This document shows, in pieces, positions 56,659-64,000 of a DNA stretch of 64,000 nt. Location of the stretch: the NCBI RefSeq assembly GCF_001634365.1, contig NZ_CP014578.1, positions 558,001 through 622,000 of the forward strand, written 5' to 3'. Under the pieces are notes generated by a model, which was given only the letters and a program-made list of their open reading frames with translations, made no database searches and was not told the origin of the DNA. Position 1 is the first letter of the stretch, and every line of letters starts with the position of its first letter. The translations under genes were made by a program, and so were the position numbers. Source of the DNA: Paraburkholderia phytofirmans OLGA172 (lineage in GTDB: Bacteria; Pseudomonadota; Gammaproteobacteria; Burkholderiales; Burkholderiaceae).

Positions 56659-57951
56659 TTACTGCATAAACGGGCCCCAGGATGGCTCGCGTACGCTGCC
56701 ACCCTGAACGGACAGGACCTGCCGAGTGCGACCGTCGGTCGATACTGCGGCCAACACGCCACGGCCGTTCACCTCTGTGGCGTAAAGAATGTACTGACCG
56801 TTCGCCGCGAAGCTCGGCGATTCGTCATGTGTGGTGTCCGTCAGGCCTGTGGCCGTATTGCCTTGCAGGTCCTGGATATAGAGCTTGAATCCGCCGCCGA
56901 CGCGCGAGATATAGGCGAGCTGCTTGCCGTCCGGGCTTACGCGCGGGCTGGTGTTGTAGCTGCCCGTGAAGGTCACGCGTTGCGCGGCGCCGGCGTTCTC
57001 GCCTTGGGCCGACATCTTGTAGATCTGCGGTTGGCCGCCACGGTCGCTGGTGAAATAGATCGACTGGCCGTCAGGAGAGAAGCACGGTTCAGTGTCGATC
57101 GAACCGCCTTGCGTCAGGCGCCGCAGGCCGCTGCCGTCCGCATTGACGGCGAAAATCTGGGTGTTGCCGGTGCGCGAGAGCGCGACGGCCAGCGTGCGGC
57201 CATCCGGCGACCACGCCGGCGCACTGTTATTACCCTTCTGGTCCGACACGACCACGCGACGGCCCGTAGGCAGATCGTGGATATAGACGATCGGCTTCTT
57301 CTTTTCGAACGAAACGTAAGCGACCTTGGTGCCGTCAGGCGACCATGCCGGCGAGATGATCGGCTCGGGGCTCGACAGCGCGATGTGCGCGTCCTGGCCG
57401 TCCGAATCGGAAATCTGCAATTGATAACGGCCGCCGGTCTTGATGACGTACGACAGGCGCGTGGCGAACACGCCGCGGCCACCCATCAGCTTCGCGTAAA
57501 TGTAATCCGCGACCTTGTGTGCGCTCATGCGCAAGCCGCTTTCCGGGCTCACCAGCACGAGGCCGCCGAGGCTTTCGCCCTTGACGGTGTCGTACAGCTT
57601 GAAGCGCACTTCGTACTGGCCGTTCGGCAGGCGGTTCACGCTGCCCGATACGAACGCGTTGGCGCCCTTGGCCTTCCAGCTGCCGAGGTCGACGGAATCG
57701 GTTTCCGCGACCGGCGTGCTGCCCGCGTCGATATTCGTGAATTTCCCGCTGCGTTGCAGATCCTGACGCACGATTGTGCTGACCTGCTGCGGCGAGTTCG
57801 CTTCATTGGCGAAATTCGCCGTTGCGATTGGAAACTGGGTGGACCCGACGCCCGTCACGAGAACGTTGAGTTGTGCGTTGGCGGCGCCCCCAACGGCGAT
57901 CAGGCACGACGCTACAAGTGTCCGCAGGCCTAGCTTGGTCATCAAACTCAT
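56659..57951 (-). CDS. tolB: Tol-Pal periplasmic beta-propeller TolB
   Basis: Periplasmic partner of Pal. 430 residues from ATG 57951 ([16 protein letters not shown]...); 22 extra upstream codons in the frame are not used. The signal peptide is cleaved after GGAANA. The N-terminal domain is followed by six WD40-like beta-propeller repeats, seen as recurring SPDG(T/R/K/Q) motifs ([56 protein letters not shown]). Confidence 0.97.
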   Translation of the reverse strand: MSLMTKLGLRTLVASCLIAVGGAANAQLNVLVTGVGSTQFPIATANFANEANSPQQVSTIVRQDLQRSGKFTNIDAGSTPVAETDSVDLGSWKAKGANAFVSGSVNRLPNGQYEVRFKLYDTVKGESLGGLVLVSPESGLRMSAHKVADYIYAKLMGGRGVFATRLSYVIKTGGRYQLQISDSDGQDAHIALSSPEPIISPAWSPDGTKVAYVSFEKKKPIVYIHDLPTGRRVVVSDQKGNNSAPAWSPDGRTLAVALSRTGNTQIFAVNADGSGLRRLTQGGSIDTEPCFSPDGQSIYFTSDRGGQPQIYKMSAQGENAGAAQRVTFTGSYNTSPRVSPDGKQLAYISRVGGGFKLYIQDLQGNTATGLTDTTHDESPSFAANGQYILYATEVNGRGVLAAVSTDGRTRQVLSVQGGSVREPSWGPFMQ

Positions 57952-58036
57952 GCTGAATGGTTTCCCCAAAAACGGTTTTACTAACACTTCATGGCAGCAA
58001 GACAGACCCGCAAACATTTAATTCGTTCCCGGGCGC

Positions 58037-58053
58037 GCCCCGCTGGGCGGGGC
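58037..58053. other. Small GC hairpin in the tolA-tolB gap
   Basis: GCCCCGC, loop TGG, GCGGGGC. No U-run; may affect read-through or stability between tolA and tolB in the operon. Confidence 0.5.
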
Positions 58054-58091
58054 ACTGCATCTGCTGTCAACTGACTGTCAACCTGTTGCAA

Positions 58092-59108
58092 TCAACCTGC
58101 CGGGCGCAACGTAATCTTGAAGCTGGTCGGCGTCTTCCCGTCGATGTCCTGAGGCATCGGATTGGAGCGCTGGACGGCCCGCAGTGCCGCATCGTCCCAA
58201 GCCGAGTTGCCGCTGCTGCGCGCGATCTGCGCGTCCAGCAGCGTGCCTGTCGGCGAGCAGCGTACGGAGATGACAGTCTCCAGACCTTCCGTTTCGCCAC
58301 CCCACGAGATGTTCGGGCGCACCACACGGCGCACCTTGTCCGCGTAACCCGGCGATGTCGCCGTGCCACCCGAGCCGCTACCCGTGCCGCTCTTCGCAAG
58401 CCCATTGCCGGTCGAGCCTTCACCGCCCGCTGAACCTTGCATCTGGGCAAGCCGTGCACGACGTTCCGCGTCCAGCTTTTTGGTTTGCGCTGCAGCATCG
58501 GCCTGAGCCTTGGCCTTCGCCGCTTTCTGCGCATCAGCCTTCTTCTGCGCGTCGGCTTCGGCCTGTTTCTGCTGCTCCTGCTGCTGTTCTTTCAACTGCT
58601 GCTGCTTTTGCTGCTCGGCCAATTGCTGCTGCTTCTGTTTCTCAGCCTGCTGCTGTTGTTGCAACTGTTTCTGCTTGGCTGCCGCTGCCTTTTGGGCGGC
58701 GAGTTGCGCTGCCTGGTCGGCCGCCAGTTGCTGCTGACGCTTCGCCTCGGCTTCCTGCTGGGCTTGCAGCTTCTGTTGACGCTGCTGCTCGGCCAGTTGC
58801 GCCTGGCGGGCCGCTTCCTGTTGCTGGCGTTTCTTTTCCTGCAGCGCGATGTCGGCTTGCTCGTTCGGCAGTGGCGGGGCAGGGGCTACCGGCACGGGCG
58901 GCGGCGGAGGTTGGCGCGGGATGGCCGTATCGGGCACCTCGGTCCACAGTTCGGCTTCCGCGCCGGCCGGCGTGCTGTTCTGCCATTGAATGCCGTGGTA
59001 CAGGAAGAATCCGAGCAGCGCATGCATCACCAGCGCGAACGCAAAGGCTCGCCCGGTGCCGCGTTCACGCGGTGGCTGGAGCGGGTATTCGGAATTCTTG
59101 CGGATCAT
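58092..59108 (-). CDS. tolA: TolA, inner-membrane spanning link of Tol-Pal
   Basis: 338 residues. A membrane helix at about 21-41 (AFAFALVMHALLGFFLYHGI), a Pro-rich stretch (PPPPPVPVAPAPPLP), a very long Gln/Lys/Ala-rich helical domain (about residues 90-220, e.g. QQQQQAEKQKQQQLAEQQKQ), and the C-terminal TonB/TolA-like domain (ETVISVRCSPTGTLLDAQIA). It uses the proton motive force through TolQR. Starts within the last 4 bp of tolR (ATGA). A lone aromatic/CAG-rich region explains long open frames on the other strand. Confidence 0.96.
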   Translation of the reverse strand: MIRKNSEYPLQPPRERGTGRAFAFALVMHALLGFFLYHGIQWQNSTPAGAEAELWTEVPDTAIPRQPPPPPVPVAPAPPLPNEQADIALQEKKRQQQEAARQAQLAEQQRQQKLQAQQEAEAKRQQQLAADQAAQLAAQKAAAAKQKQLQQQQQAEKQKQQQLAEQQKQQQLKEQQQEQQKQAEADAQKKADAQKAAKAKAQADAAAQTKKLDAERRARLAQMQGSAGGEGSTGNGLAKSGTGSGSGGTATSPGYADKVRRVVRPNISWGGETEGLETVISVRCSPTGTLLDAQIARSSGNSAWDDAALRAVQRSNPMPQDIDGKTPTSFKITLRPAG

Positions 59109-59548
59109 TGCGATTTGACGAGCAATCCAACGCGCTTGACGCCCTGAGCTTTCAACTCGGACATCACGTTCATCACGACTTCGTACTTCACGGTCTTGTC
59201 GGCCGCGATCACGACAGGCTGGTCAGGGTGCGATTGCGCGCGCTCGGCGATAAAGCCCTGCAGATCGGCCTTGGTCATGCTTTCCTGCTGCTGCGCGCCC
59301 GCGTCGTCCTTGTATTTGACGCTCATATTGCCGTCCGCGCGAATATTGACGATCACCGGCGGGGTTTGCTGCTGCGGCGCGGCGCCGCCGACGGTCGGCA
59401 GATTGACGATCGACGGGGCGACGAGCGGCGCGGTCACCATGAAGATCACGAGCAACACGAGCATCACGTCGATGTACGGCACGACGTTGATGTCGGCCAT
59501 CGCGCGGCGCTGACGGGAGCCGCGCATGCTGGAGGAAGAGCCTGCCAT
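59105..59548 (-). CDS. tolR: TolR, ExbD-family stator protein
   Basis: 147 residues. N-terminal membrane helix with the essential Asp: MADINVVPYIDVMLVLLVIF; then the periplasmic domain (LPTVGGAAPQQQTPPVIVNI, VVIAADKTVKYEVVMNVMSE). Works with TolQ to energise TolA. 10 bp after tolQ. Confidence 0.98.
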   Translation of the reverse strand: MAGSSSSMRGSRQRRAMADINVVPYIDVMLVLLVIFMVTAPLVAPSIVNLPTVGGAAPQQQTPPVIVNIRADGNMSVKYKDDAGAQQQESMTKADLQGFIAERAQSHPDQPVVIAADKTVKYEVVMNVMSELKAQGVKRVGLLVKSQ

Positions 59549-59558
59549 CGTGGACTCC

Positions 59559-60236
59559 TTACTGTGCCTGACGCTGCAAAATGTTCGAGAACTCTTCGAT
59601 GAAGGTCTCGAAGCGGATCGCCAGACGGTCGATGTCGTGCGCGTAGCGGTTGTAGGCGACCACGGCCGGAATTGCCGCGAACAGGCCGATTGCGGTGGCG
59701 GTCAGCGCTTCGGCAATGCCCGGCGCGACGTTCGCAAGCGTAGCCTGCTGCACGTTGGCGAGGCCGCGGAATGCATTCATGATCCCCCACACCGTGCCGA
59801 ACAGACCGATATACGGGCTGACCGAGCCAACCGACGCGAGAAACGCCAGATTGGCCTCGAGCACGTCCATTTCACGCTGGAACGCGGCGCGCATGGCACG
59901 GCGTGCGCCGTCGAGAATCGCACCTGAATCGTTCAGGCGCTTTTCCTTGCCCTTCAGGAATTCGCGCATGCCGGACTCGAAAATCCGTTCCAGTGCGCCG
60001 ATCGTGTGACGGTTGTTGGCGGCGCTCTGATAGAGCGCCTGCAGGTCGCCGCCCGACCAGAAATCGCGTTCGAAGCGTTCAGTTTGCGCGCGTGCCCGGC
60101 GGATCGCAAACCACTTGCGGAAAATGAAGGTCCACGACAACAGCGACAGCAGAAGCAGCAGCGCCATGACGGCCTGCGCCAGCAGGCTCGCATTGAGTAC
60201 GAGAGAAACGATCGAAAGATCTTGTGTAGTGTTCAT
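59559..60236 (-). CDS. tolQ: TolQ, ExbB-family proton channel
   Basis: 225 residues with three membrane helices: LLAQAVMALLLLLSLLSWTF near the N-terminus, LAFLASVGSVSPYIGLFGTV, and IAEALTATAIGLFAAIPAVV. The last two carry the conserved Thr/Gly/Pro residues of the ion channel. About 155 bp after ybgC with no terminator seen, so probably the same operon. Confidence 0.98.
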   Translation of the reverse strand: MNTTQDLSIVSLVLNASLLAQAVMALLLLLSLLSWTFIFRKWFAIRRARAQTERFERDFWSGGDLQALYQSAANNRHTIGALERIFESGMREFLKGKEKRLNDSGAILDGARRAMRAAFQREMDVLEANLAFLASVGSVSPYIGLFGTVWGIMNAFRGLANVQQATLANVAPGIAEALTATAIGLFAAIPAVVAYNRYAHDIDRLAIRFETFIEEFSNILQRQAQ

Positions 60237-60391
60237 AAAGGTTCGTTTTAACGTCCCGGAAGGGGGCGTCCGGCTGCAAGGTCACTCGAAGCTTGCCGTG
60301 AGCAAAACGGAAGCATCGGCGAGATTGCAAGCCGAACCATGCTTTGTGTTGCTTGATCGATATGAGTTCATTGGCCCCGTAACAACGGGGT

Positions 60392-60871
60392 TCAGTCGTT
60401 GTTCGTTGACATCCCGCCGCCGTTCACGCCCGGCCCGCGCCGCAAAGCAGCGAGCACCGGCGGAGGAATCGCGGCTGGCCGCAGCGCGATGCGCTCGACG
60501 CAGCCGACCCGGATGGACCCGGCGGCAAGCAGCGTGCCGTCACGCCACGCTTCCTGCGCAAAATCGACGGATGCGCGGCCAAGACGCTCGATTCGGCTTA
60601 CCACATTGACGACATCGTCGAGCCGGGCCGGCGCTCGATAGTCGATTGCGGTGCTGCGCACGATGAAGATTGCGCCCGTTTCGCCTGCGAGCCTGTTCTG
60701 ATCGACGCCGCACGCGCGCAGCCATTCGGTGCGCGCCCGCTCGAAAAATTTAAGGTAATTCGCGTAAAACACGATGCCGCCGGCGTCGGTATCTTCGTAG
60801 TACACGCGGATCGGCCACGTGAAGCCGATTTCCGTGCCGGGCTGGCTGGTCGACATATTCATGCGGCGCAT
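60392..60871 (-). CDS. ybgC: Acyl-CoA thioesterase YbgC
   Basis: Hotdog-fold thioesterase linked with Tol-Pal operons. 159 residues from ATG 60871; GTG 60886, ATG 60862 and ATG 60856 are also possible starts and the sequence does not settle it. Catalytic Asp motif YYEDTDAGGIVFYANYLKFF is clear, followed by RSTAIDYRAPARLDDVV. First gene of the leftward tol-pal cluster. Confidence 0.94.
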   Translation of the reverse strand: MRRMNMSTSQPGTEIGFTWPIRVYYEDTDAGGIVFYANYLKFFERARTEWLRACGVDQNRLAGETGAIFIVRSTAIDYRAPARLDDVVNVVSRIERLGRASVDFAQEAWRDGTLLAAGSIRVGCVERIALRPAAIPPPVLAALRRGPGVNGGGMSTNND

Positions 60872-60951
60872 TTTACCGGAACGCACGCCCGGAGGTCTGT
60901 TTCAAGATGTGCGCCCCGCCCGGCGGGCCTCGGCGGCGATTTCGGCCGCGC

Positions 60952-61698
60952 TTAACCGCGCTGGATGGTCAAGCCGCCGAAAGATTGGGCCACCGGCATC
61001 AGCTCGATCGTGTTGATATTGACGTGCGCCGGACGCGTGGCAATCCAGTAAATCGAGTCGGCGATATCTTCCGCCGTCAGCGGTTGCACATTCTGATAGA
61101 CGTTGGCCGCTTTTTCGTCGTCCCCGCGGAAACGCACGTTCGAGAACTCCGTGCCGCCGCACAGGCCCGGCTCGATGTCGGTCACGCGCAGTGCGGTGCC
61201 GGCCAGATCGGCGCGCAGGTTCAGGCTGAACTGACGCACGAACGCCTTGGTGGCGCCATAGACATTGCCACCCGCGTACGGCCAGCGGCCGGCCACCGAA
61301 CCCAGATTGAAAATGTGGCCGCGGTTACGTTCCACCATGCCGGGCAGGAGCGCGTGCGTGACCTGCACGAGGCCCGTGCAGTTGGTGTCGATCATGGTGC
61401 TCCATTCATCCAGGCTTGCCTTTTGCGCCGGCTCGACGCCGAGCGCCAAGCCGGCGTTGTTGACGAGCACATCGAGCGCGGCGAAATCGGCGGGCAGCGA
61501 GGCCGGCACGGCTTCGACAGCGGCGCGGTCGCGCACGTCGAGCTCATATGGCAGAAGGGCGTCGCCGAGTTCGTCGGCGAGTGCCTGCAGGCGGTCCTTA
61601 CGGCGCGCGGTAGCGACGACACGATGGCCGCCCTTGACGAAAGCACGAGCGATAGCGGCGCCGAATCCCGCGGACGCTCCGGTAACGAACACGATCAT
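60952..61698 (-). CDS. ydfG: Short-chain dehydrogenase/reductase YdfG-like
   Basis: NADP-dependent reductase; E. coli YdfG acts on 3-hydroxypropionate-type and malonic semialdehyde substrates. 248 residues from ATG 61698. Cofactor motif VFVTGASAGFGAAIARAF, VLVNNAGLALG, and the active-site NVYGATKAFVRQFSLNLRAD. The much longer open frame upstream on this strand is the complement of glyA and is not coding. Confidence 0.95.
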   Translation of the reverse strand: MIVFVTGASAGFGAAIARAFVKGGHRVVATARRKDRLQALADELGDALLPYELDVRDRAAVEAVPASLPADFAALDVLVNNAGLALGVEPAQKASLDEWSTMIDTNCTGLVQVTHALLPGMVERNRGHIFNLGSVAGRWPYAGGNVYGATKAFVRQFSLNLRADLAGTALRVTDIEPGLCGGTEFSNVRFRGDDEKAANVYQNVQPLTAEDIADSIYWIATRPAHVNINTIELMPVAQSFGGLTIQRG

Positions 61699-61940
61699 TG
61701 CAGTTCCCTGGTTGGTAAAAGAGAAAGGTCCCAAGCCTACTTCCAATGCGGCGCTGCGGCAAGGATGAACCAGCCGTACAAGCGGCTGTGGCAGGGGCGC
61801 AGAGCGGATTCCAGGCGCGCTTTCATCGGATGTTTGTGCGCCGGTTGCGGCGGCGTCACAACCGCCTGCGCGAGCGCCCGCCGTGCCGGCAGGAAGCCGG
61901 TTGCCTATTCGATCCGCTTCCAATAAACTAACGCGCTCAT
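61699..61940. other. Gap between ydfG and the ZTP riboswitch
   Basis: Contains the divergent promoters of ydfG and glyA. A short plus-strand frame here (61746-61931) shows no protein character and no ribosome-binding site. No other signal seen. Confidence 0.5.
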
Positions 61941-62040
61941 CCCTGCGTGACTGGCGATAGAACCGGTTCAAGCAATCGGGTTCAAGGTGGAACAACCCAC
62001 CGTGAAGCGCAGGGTGCCGTTTTGCCGTTCGCCTGGGCAG
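61941..62040 (+). ncRNA. ZTP (pfl-motif) riboswitch upstream of glyA
   Basis: Matches the ZTP/ZMP aptamer layout: P1 CCCTGCG (61941-61947) pairs with CGCAGGG (62008-62014); the conserved GTGACTGGCG follows the first strand; an extra hairpin (GAACC... GGTTC) and a GGTGG-AACAAC-CCACC stem come next; the 3' domain ends in the conserved CGCCTGGGCA (62030-62039). This class senses ZTP/ZMP, signals of low 10-formyl-tetrahydrofolate, and controls one-carbon genes such as glyA. The expression platform must lie in 62041-62211, where I did not resolve a clear terminator or anti-terminator. Confidence 0.88.
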
Positions 62041-62211
62041 CCGTGATCCGCGCGCATTGATCTGCGCTGTCGGTGGCTGTCCTGCCTCGCGTGTGCGGCG
62101 ACTCTCCATCCGCCACGTCAGGGCTGGCCCAGCCGCCAGCAGCGCTGCGTACCCTCTACGCAAGATTCGGCGCACGATCCGGTCAACCTGAACACATTCA
62201 ACGGAATCCGT

Positions 62212-63459
62212 ATGTTTGACAGAGCCCAAAGCACCATCGCCAACGTCGATCCTGAACTCTGGAAGGTCATCGAGCAGGAAAACCGCCGTCAGGAAGAGCA
62301 CATCGAACTGATCGCGTCGGAAAACTACACGAGCCCGGCCGTGATGGCTGCGCAAGGCTCGCAACTCACCAACAAGTACGCCGAAGGGTATCCGGGCAAG
62401 CGCTACTACGGCGGCTGCGAATACGTCGACGTCGCCGAGCAGCTGGCGATCGACCGCGTCAAGCAACTGTTCGGCGCCGAAGCCGCCAACGTGCAGCCGA
62501 ACTCCGGCTCGCAGGCGAACCAGGGCGTGTTCTTCGCCATGCTCAAGCCGGGCGACACGATCATGGGCATGAGCCTCGCGCACGGCGGCCACCTGACGCA
62601 CGGTTCGCCGGTCAACATGTCGGGCAAGTGGTTCAACGTGGTGAGCTACGGCCTGAACGAAGCCGAAGACATCGACTACGACGCGGCTGAAAAGCTCGCA
62701 CAAGAGCACAAGCCGAAGCTGATCGTGGCTGGCGCCTCCGCATTCGCGCTGCGTATCGATTTCGAACGCATGTCGAAGATCGCCAAGTCGGTTGGCGCGT
62801 ACTTCATGGTCGACATGGCGCACTACGCGGGTCTGATCGCCGCGGGCGTCTATCCGAACCCGGTGCCGCATGCCGACTTCGTCACCACCACCACGCACAA
62901 GAGCCTGCGCGGCCCGCGCGGCGGCGTGATCCTGATGAAAGCCGAGTTCGAAAAGCAGATCAATTCGGCAATATTCCCGGGCATTCAGGGTGGTCCGCTG
63001 ATGCACGTGATCGCCGGCAAGGCCGTCGCGTTCAAGGAAGCCCTGTCGCCGGAGTTCAAGACGTATCAGCAGCAAGTCGTCGAGAACGCGCGCGTGCTGG
63101 CTGAAACGCTGGTCAAGCGTGGTCTGCGCATCGTCTCGGGCCGCACCGAAAGCCACGTGATGCTGGTCGACCTTCGCGCGAAGAAAATCACCGGCAAGGC
63201 AGCGGAAGCTGCGCTCGGCGCGGCGCACATCACGGTCAACAAGAACGCGATTCCGAACGACCCGGAAAAACCGTTCGTCACGAGCGGTGTGCGTCTCGGC
63301 TCGCCGGCCATGACCACGCGTGGCTTTGGGGTCAAGGAAGCGGAGCAGGTAGGTAACCTGATCGCCGACGTGCTGGACAACCCGGAAGACACTGCCACGA
63401 TTGAACGTGTGCGCGCGCAAGTCGCCGAGCTGACCCAGCGCTTCCCGGTTTACCGCTAA
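62212..63459 (+). CDS. glyA: Serine hydroxymethyltransferase
   Basis: PLP enzyme converting serine and tetrahydrofolate into glycine and methylene-tetrahydrofolate, the main one-carbon source. 415 residues. [38 protein letters not shown], and the PLP-lysine motif [14 protein letters not shown] (Lys230). Preceded by a ZTP riboswitch, which explains its regulation. nrdR begins 7 bases after its stop. Confidence 0.99.
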   Translation: MFDRAQSTIANVDPELWKVIEQENRRQEEHIELIASENYTSPAVMAAQGSQLTNKYAEGYPGKRYYGGCEYVDVAEQLAIDRVKQLFGAEAANVQPNSGSQANQGVFFAMLKPGDTIMGMSLAHGGHLTHGSPVNMSGKWFNVVSYGLNEAEDIDYDAAEKLAQEHKPKLIVAGASAFALRIDFERMSKIAKSVGAYFMVDMAHYAGLIAAGVYPNPVPHADFVTTTTHKSLRGPRGGVILMKAEFEKQINSAIFPGIQGGPLMHVIAGKAVAFKEALSPEFKTYQQQVVENARVLAETLVKRGLRIVSGRTESHVMLVDLRAKKITGKAAEAALGAAHITVNKNAIPNDPEKPFVTSGVRLGSPAMTTRGFGVKEAEQVGNLIADVLDNPEDTATIERVRAQVAELTQRFPVYR

Positions 63460-63465
63460 GCCGCC

Positions 63466-63948
63466 ATGCACTGCCCCTTCTGCCGTCACGCCGATACGCA
63501 GGTTGTGGATTCCCGCGTATCCGAAGACGGCGCGACGATTCGCCGGCGCCGCCGCTGCCCGGCCTGCGACAAACGTTTCACGACGTATGAGCGGGTCGAG
63601 CTGGCGTTGCCGTCGGTCGTCAAGAAGGATGGCAGCCGCACGGAATTCGATCGCCGCAAGATCGTCGCAAGCATGCAGCTGGCGCTGCGCAAGCGCCCGG
63701 TGGCAGCGGACGCGATCGACGCGGCAGTCGCCCGCATCGAGTATCAACTGCTCGGCAGCGGCGAGCGTGAGGTGCGCAGCGAGCGCCTCGGCGAACTCGT
63801 GATGAACGAGCTGCGTGCGCTCGATACGATTGCCTATGTTCGTTTCGCCTCTGTCTACCGGCGCTTCGAAGACGTTTCCGAATTCGAGGACGTGATCGAA
63901 GAATTTCGCCGCGCCTCTTCTCCTCCCAAGCCGTCCCGCAAGCGCTGA
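63466..63948 (+). CDS. nrdR: Transcriptional repressor NrdR
   Basis: Zinc-ribbon/ATP-cone repressor of ribonucleotide reductase genes. 160 residues, usual length. Zinc ligands C3-P-F-C6 and [15 protein letters not shown] (C31, C34); the ATP-cone follows ([20 protein letters not shown]). Six bases after glyA; the pair is probably co-transcribed and links one-carbon supply with dNTP control. Confidence 0.98.
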   Translation: MHCPFCRHADTQVVDSRVSEDGATIRRRRRCPACDKRFTTYERVELALPSVVKKDGSRTEFDRRKIVASMQLALRKRPVAADAIDAAVARIEYQLLGSGEREVRSERLGELVMNELRALDTIAYVRFASVYRRFEDVSEFEDVIEEFRRASSPPKPSRKR

Positions 63949-64000
63949 TTGCTGTCGCGCCTGAAGTGGCGCGCCAGGTTCCGTTTTCCGCTGCGTAGGT

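Noticed and set aside
60952..63747. Minus-strand frame of 931 codons joining ydfG with sequence opposite glyA and nrdR
   Set aside because: Only residues from ATG 61698 onward are a dehydrogenase; the upstream part is the complement of glyA and nrdR and runs through the riboswitch.

Overview
The window is GC-rich chromosomal DNA from a betaproteobacterium of the family Burkholderiaceae, most like Paraburkholderia/Burkholderia. This rests on gene order (hrcA, hemH, hslR, grpE, dnaK, dnaJ, pabBC; the tol-pal cluster next to ybgC, ydfG, glyA, nrdR), on protein wording I recognise from that group, and on frequent GTG/TTG starts. No rRNA, CRISPR array or intact mobile element is visible. The window opens inside yhdP and closes just after nrdR.

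Layout. (1) 1-31.0 kb is core housekeeping: the yhdP N-terminal part, glnE, recN, nadK, hrcA, hemH, hslR, a heat-shock block (grpE, dnaK, dnaJ with sigma-32-type promoters), pabBC, a leftward cluster hda - HAD phosphatase - pcnB - folK - dgk - panB with several overlapping ends, perM, purM, mutL-miaA, a DedA protein and a MscS channel. Several details here are unusual: a frameshifted thioredoxin-like gene with a 9-bp minisatellite between grpE and dnaK, a textbook intrinsic terminator lying inside the pabBC reading frame just after dnaJ, and an unlisted 53-codon gene overlapping the 3' end of hslR on the other strand.

(2) About 31.1-55.07 kb is an accessory block. It holds a small membrane protein, a 1.3 kb lower-GC non-coding region with three 46-bp tandem units each carrying a GCAAACGTTTGC-like palindrome, one 15.1 kb gene for a 5046-residue repeat adhesin, and a dedicated type I secretion set (outer-membrane TolC-like protein, ABC transporter, HlyD-type adaptor) with a convergent AraC-type regulator. 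The block ends in a broken tyrosine recombinase beside tRNA-Lys, so it looks like an old island at that tRNA. The adhesin has about 71 copies of a 55-residue (165 bp) unit and clear higher-order duplications. Between the adhesin and the secretion genes lies a 220-bp copy of an internal piece of the tolC gene, bracketed by two 58-bp direct repeats that each contain a strong terminator.

(3) 55.1-64 kb is core again: tRNA-Lys, the leftward envelope operon ybgC-tolQ-tolR-tolA-tolB-pal-cpoB with its terminator, a short-chain dehydrogenase, and rightward glyA-nrdR preceded by a ZTP (pfl-motif) riboswitch. Functions were assigned by reading motifs; no database search was run.
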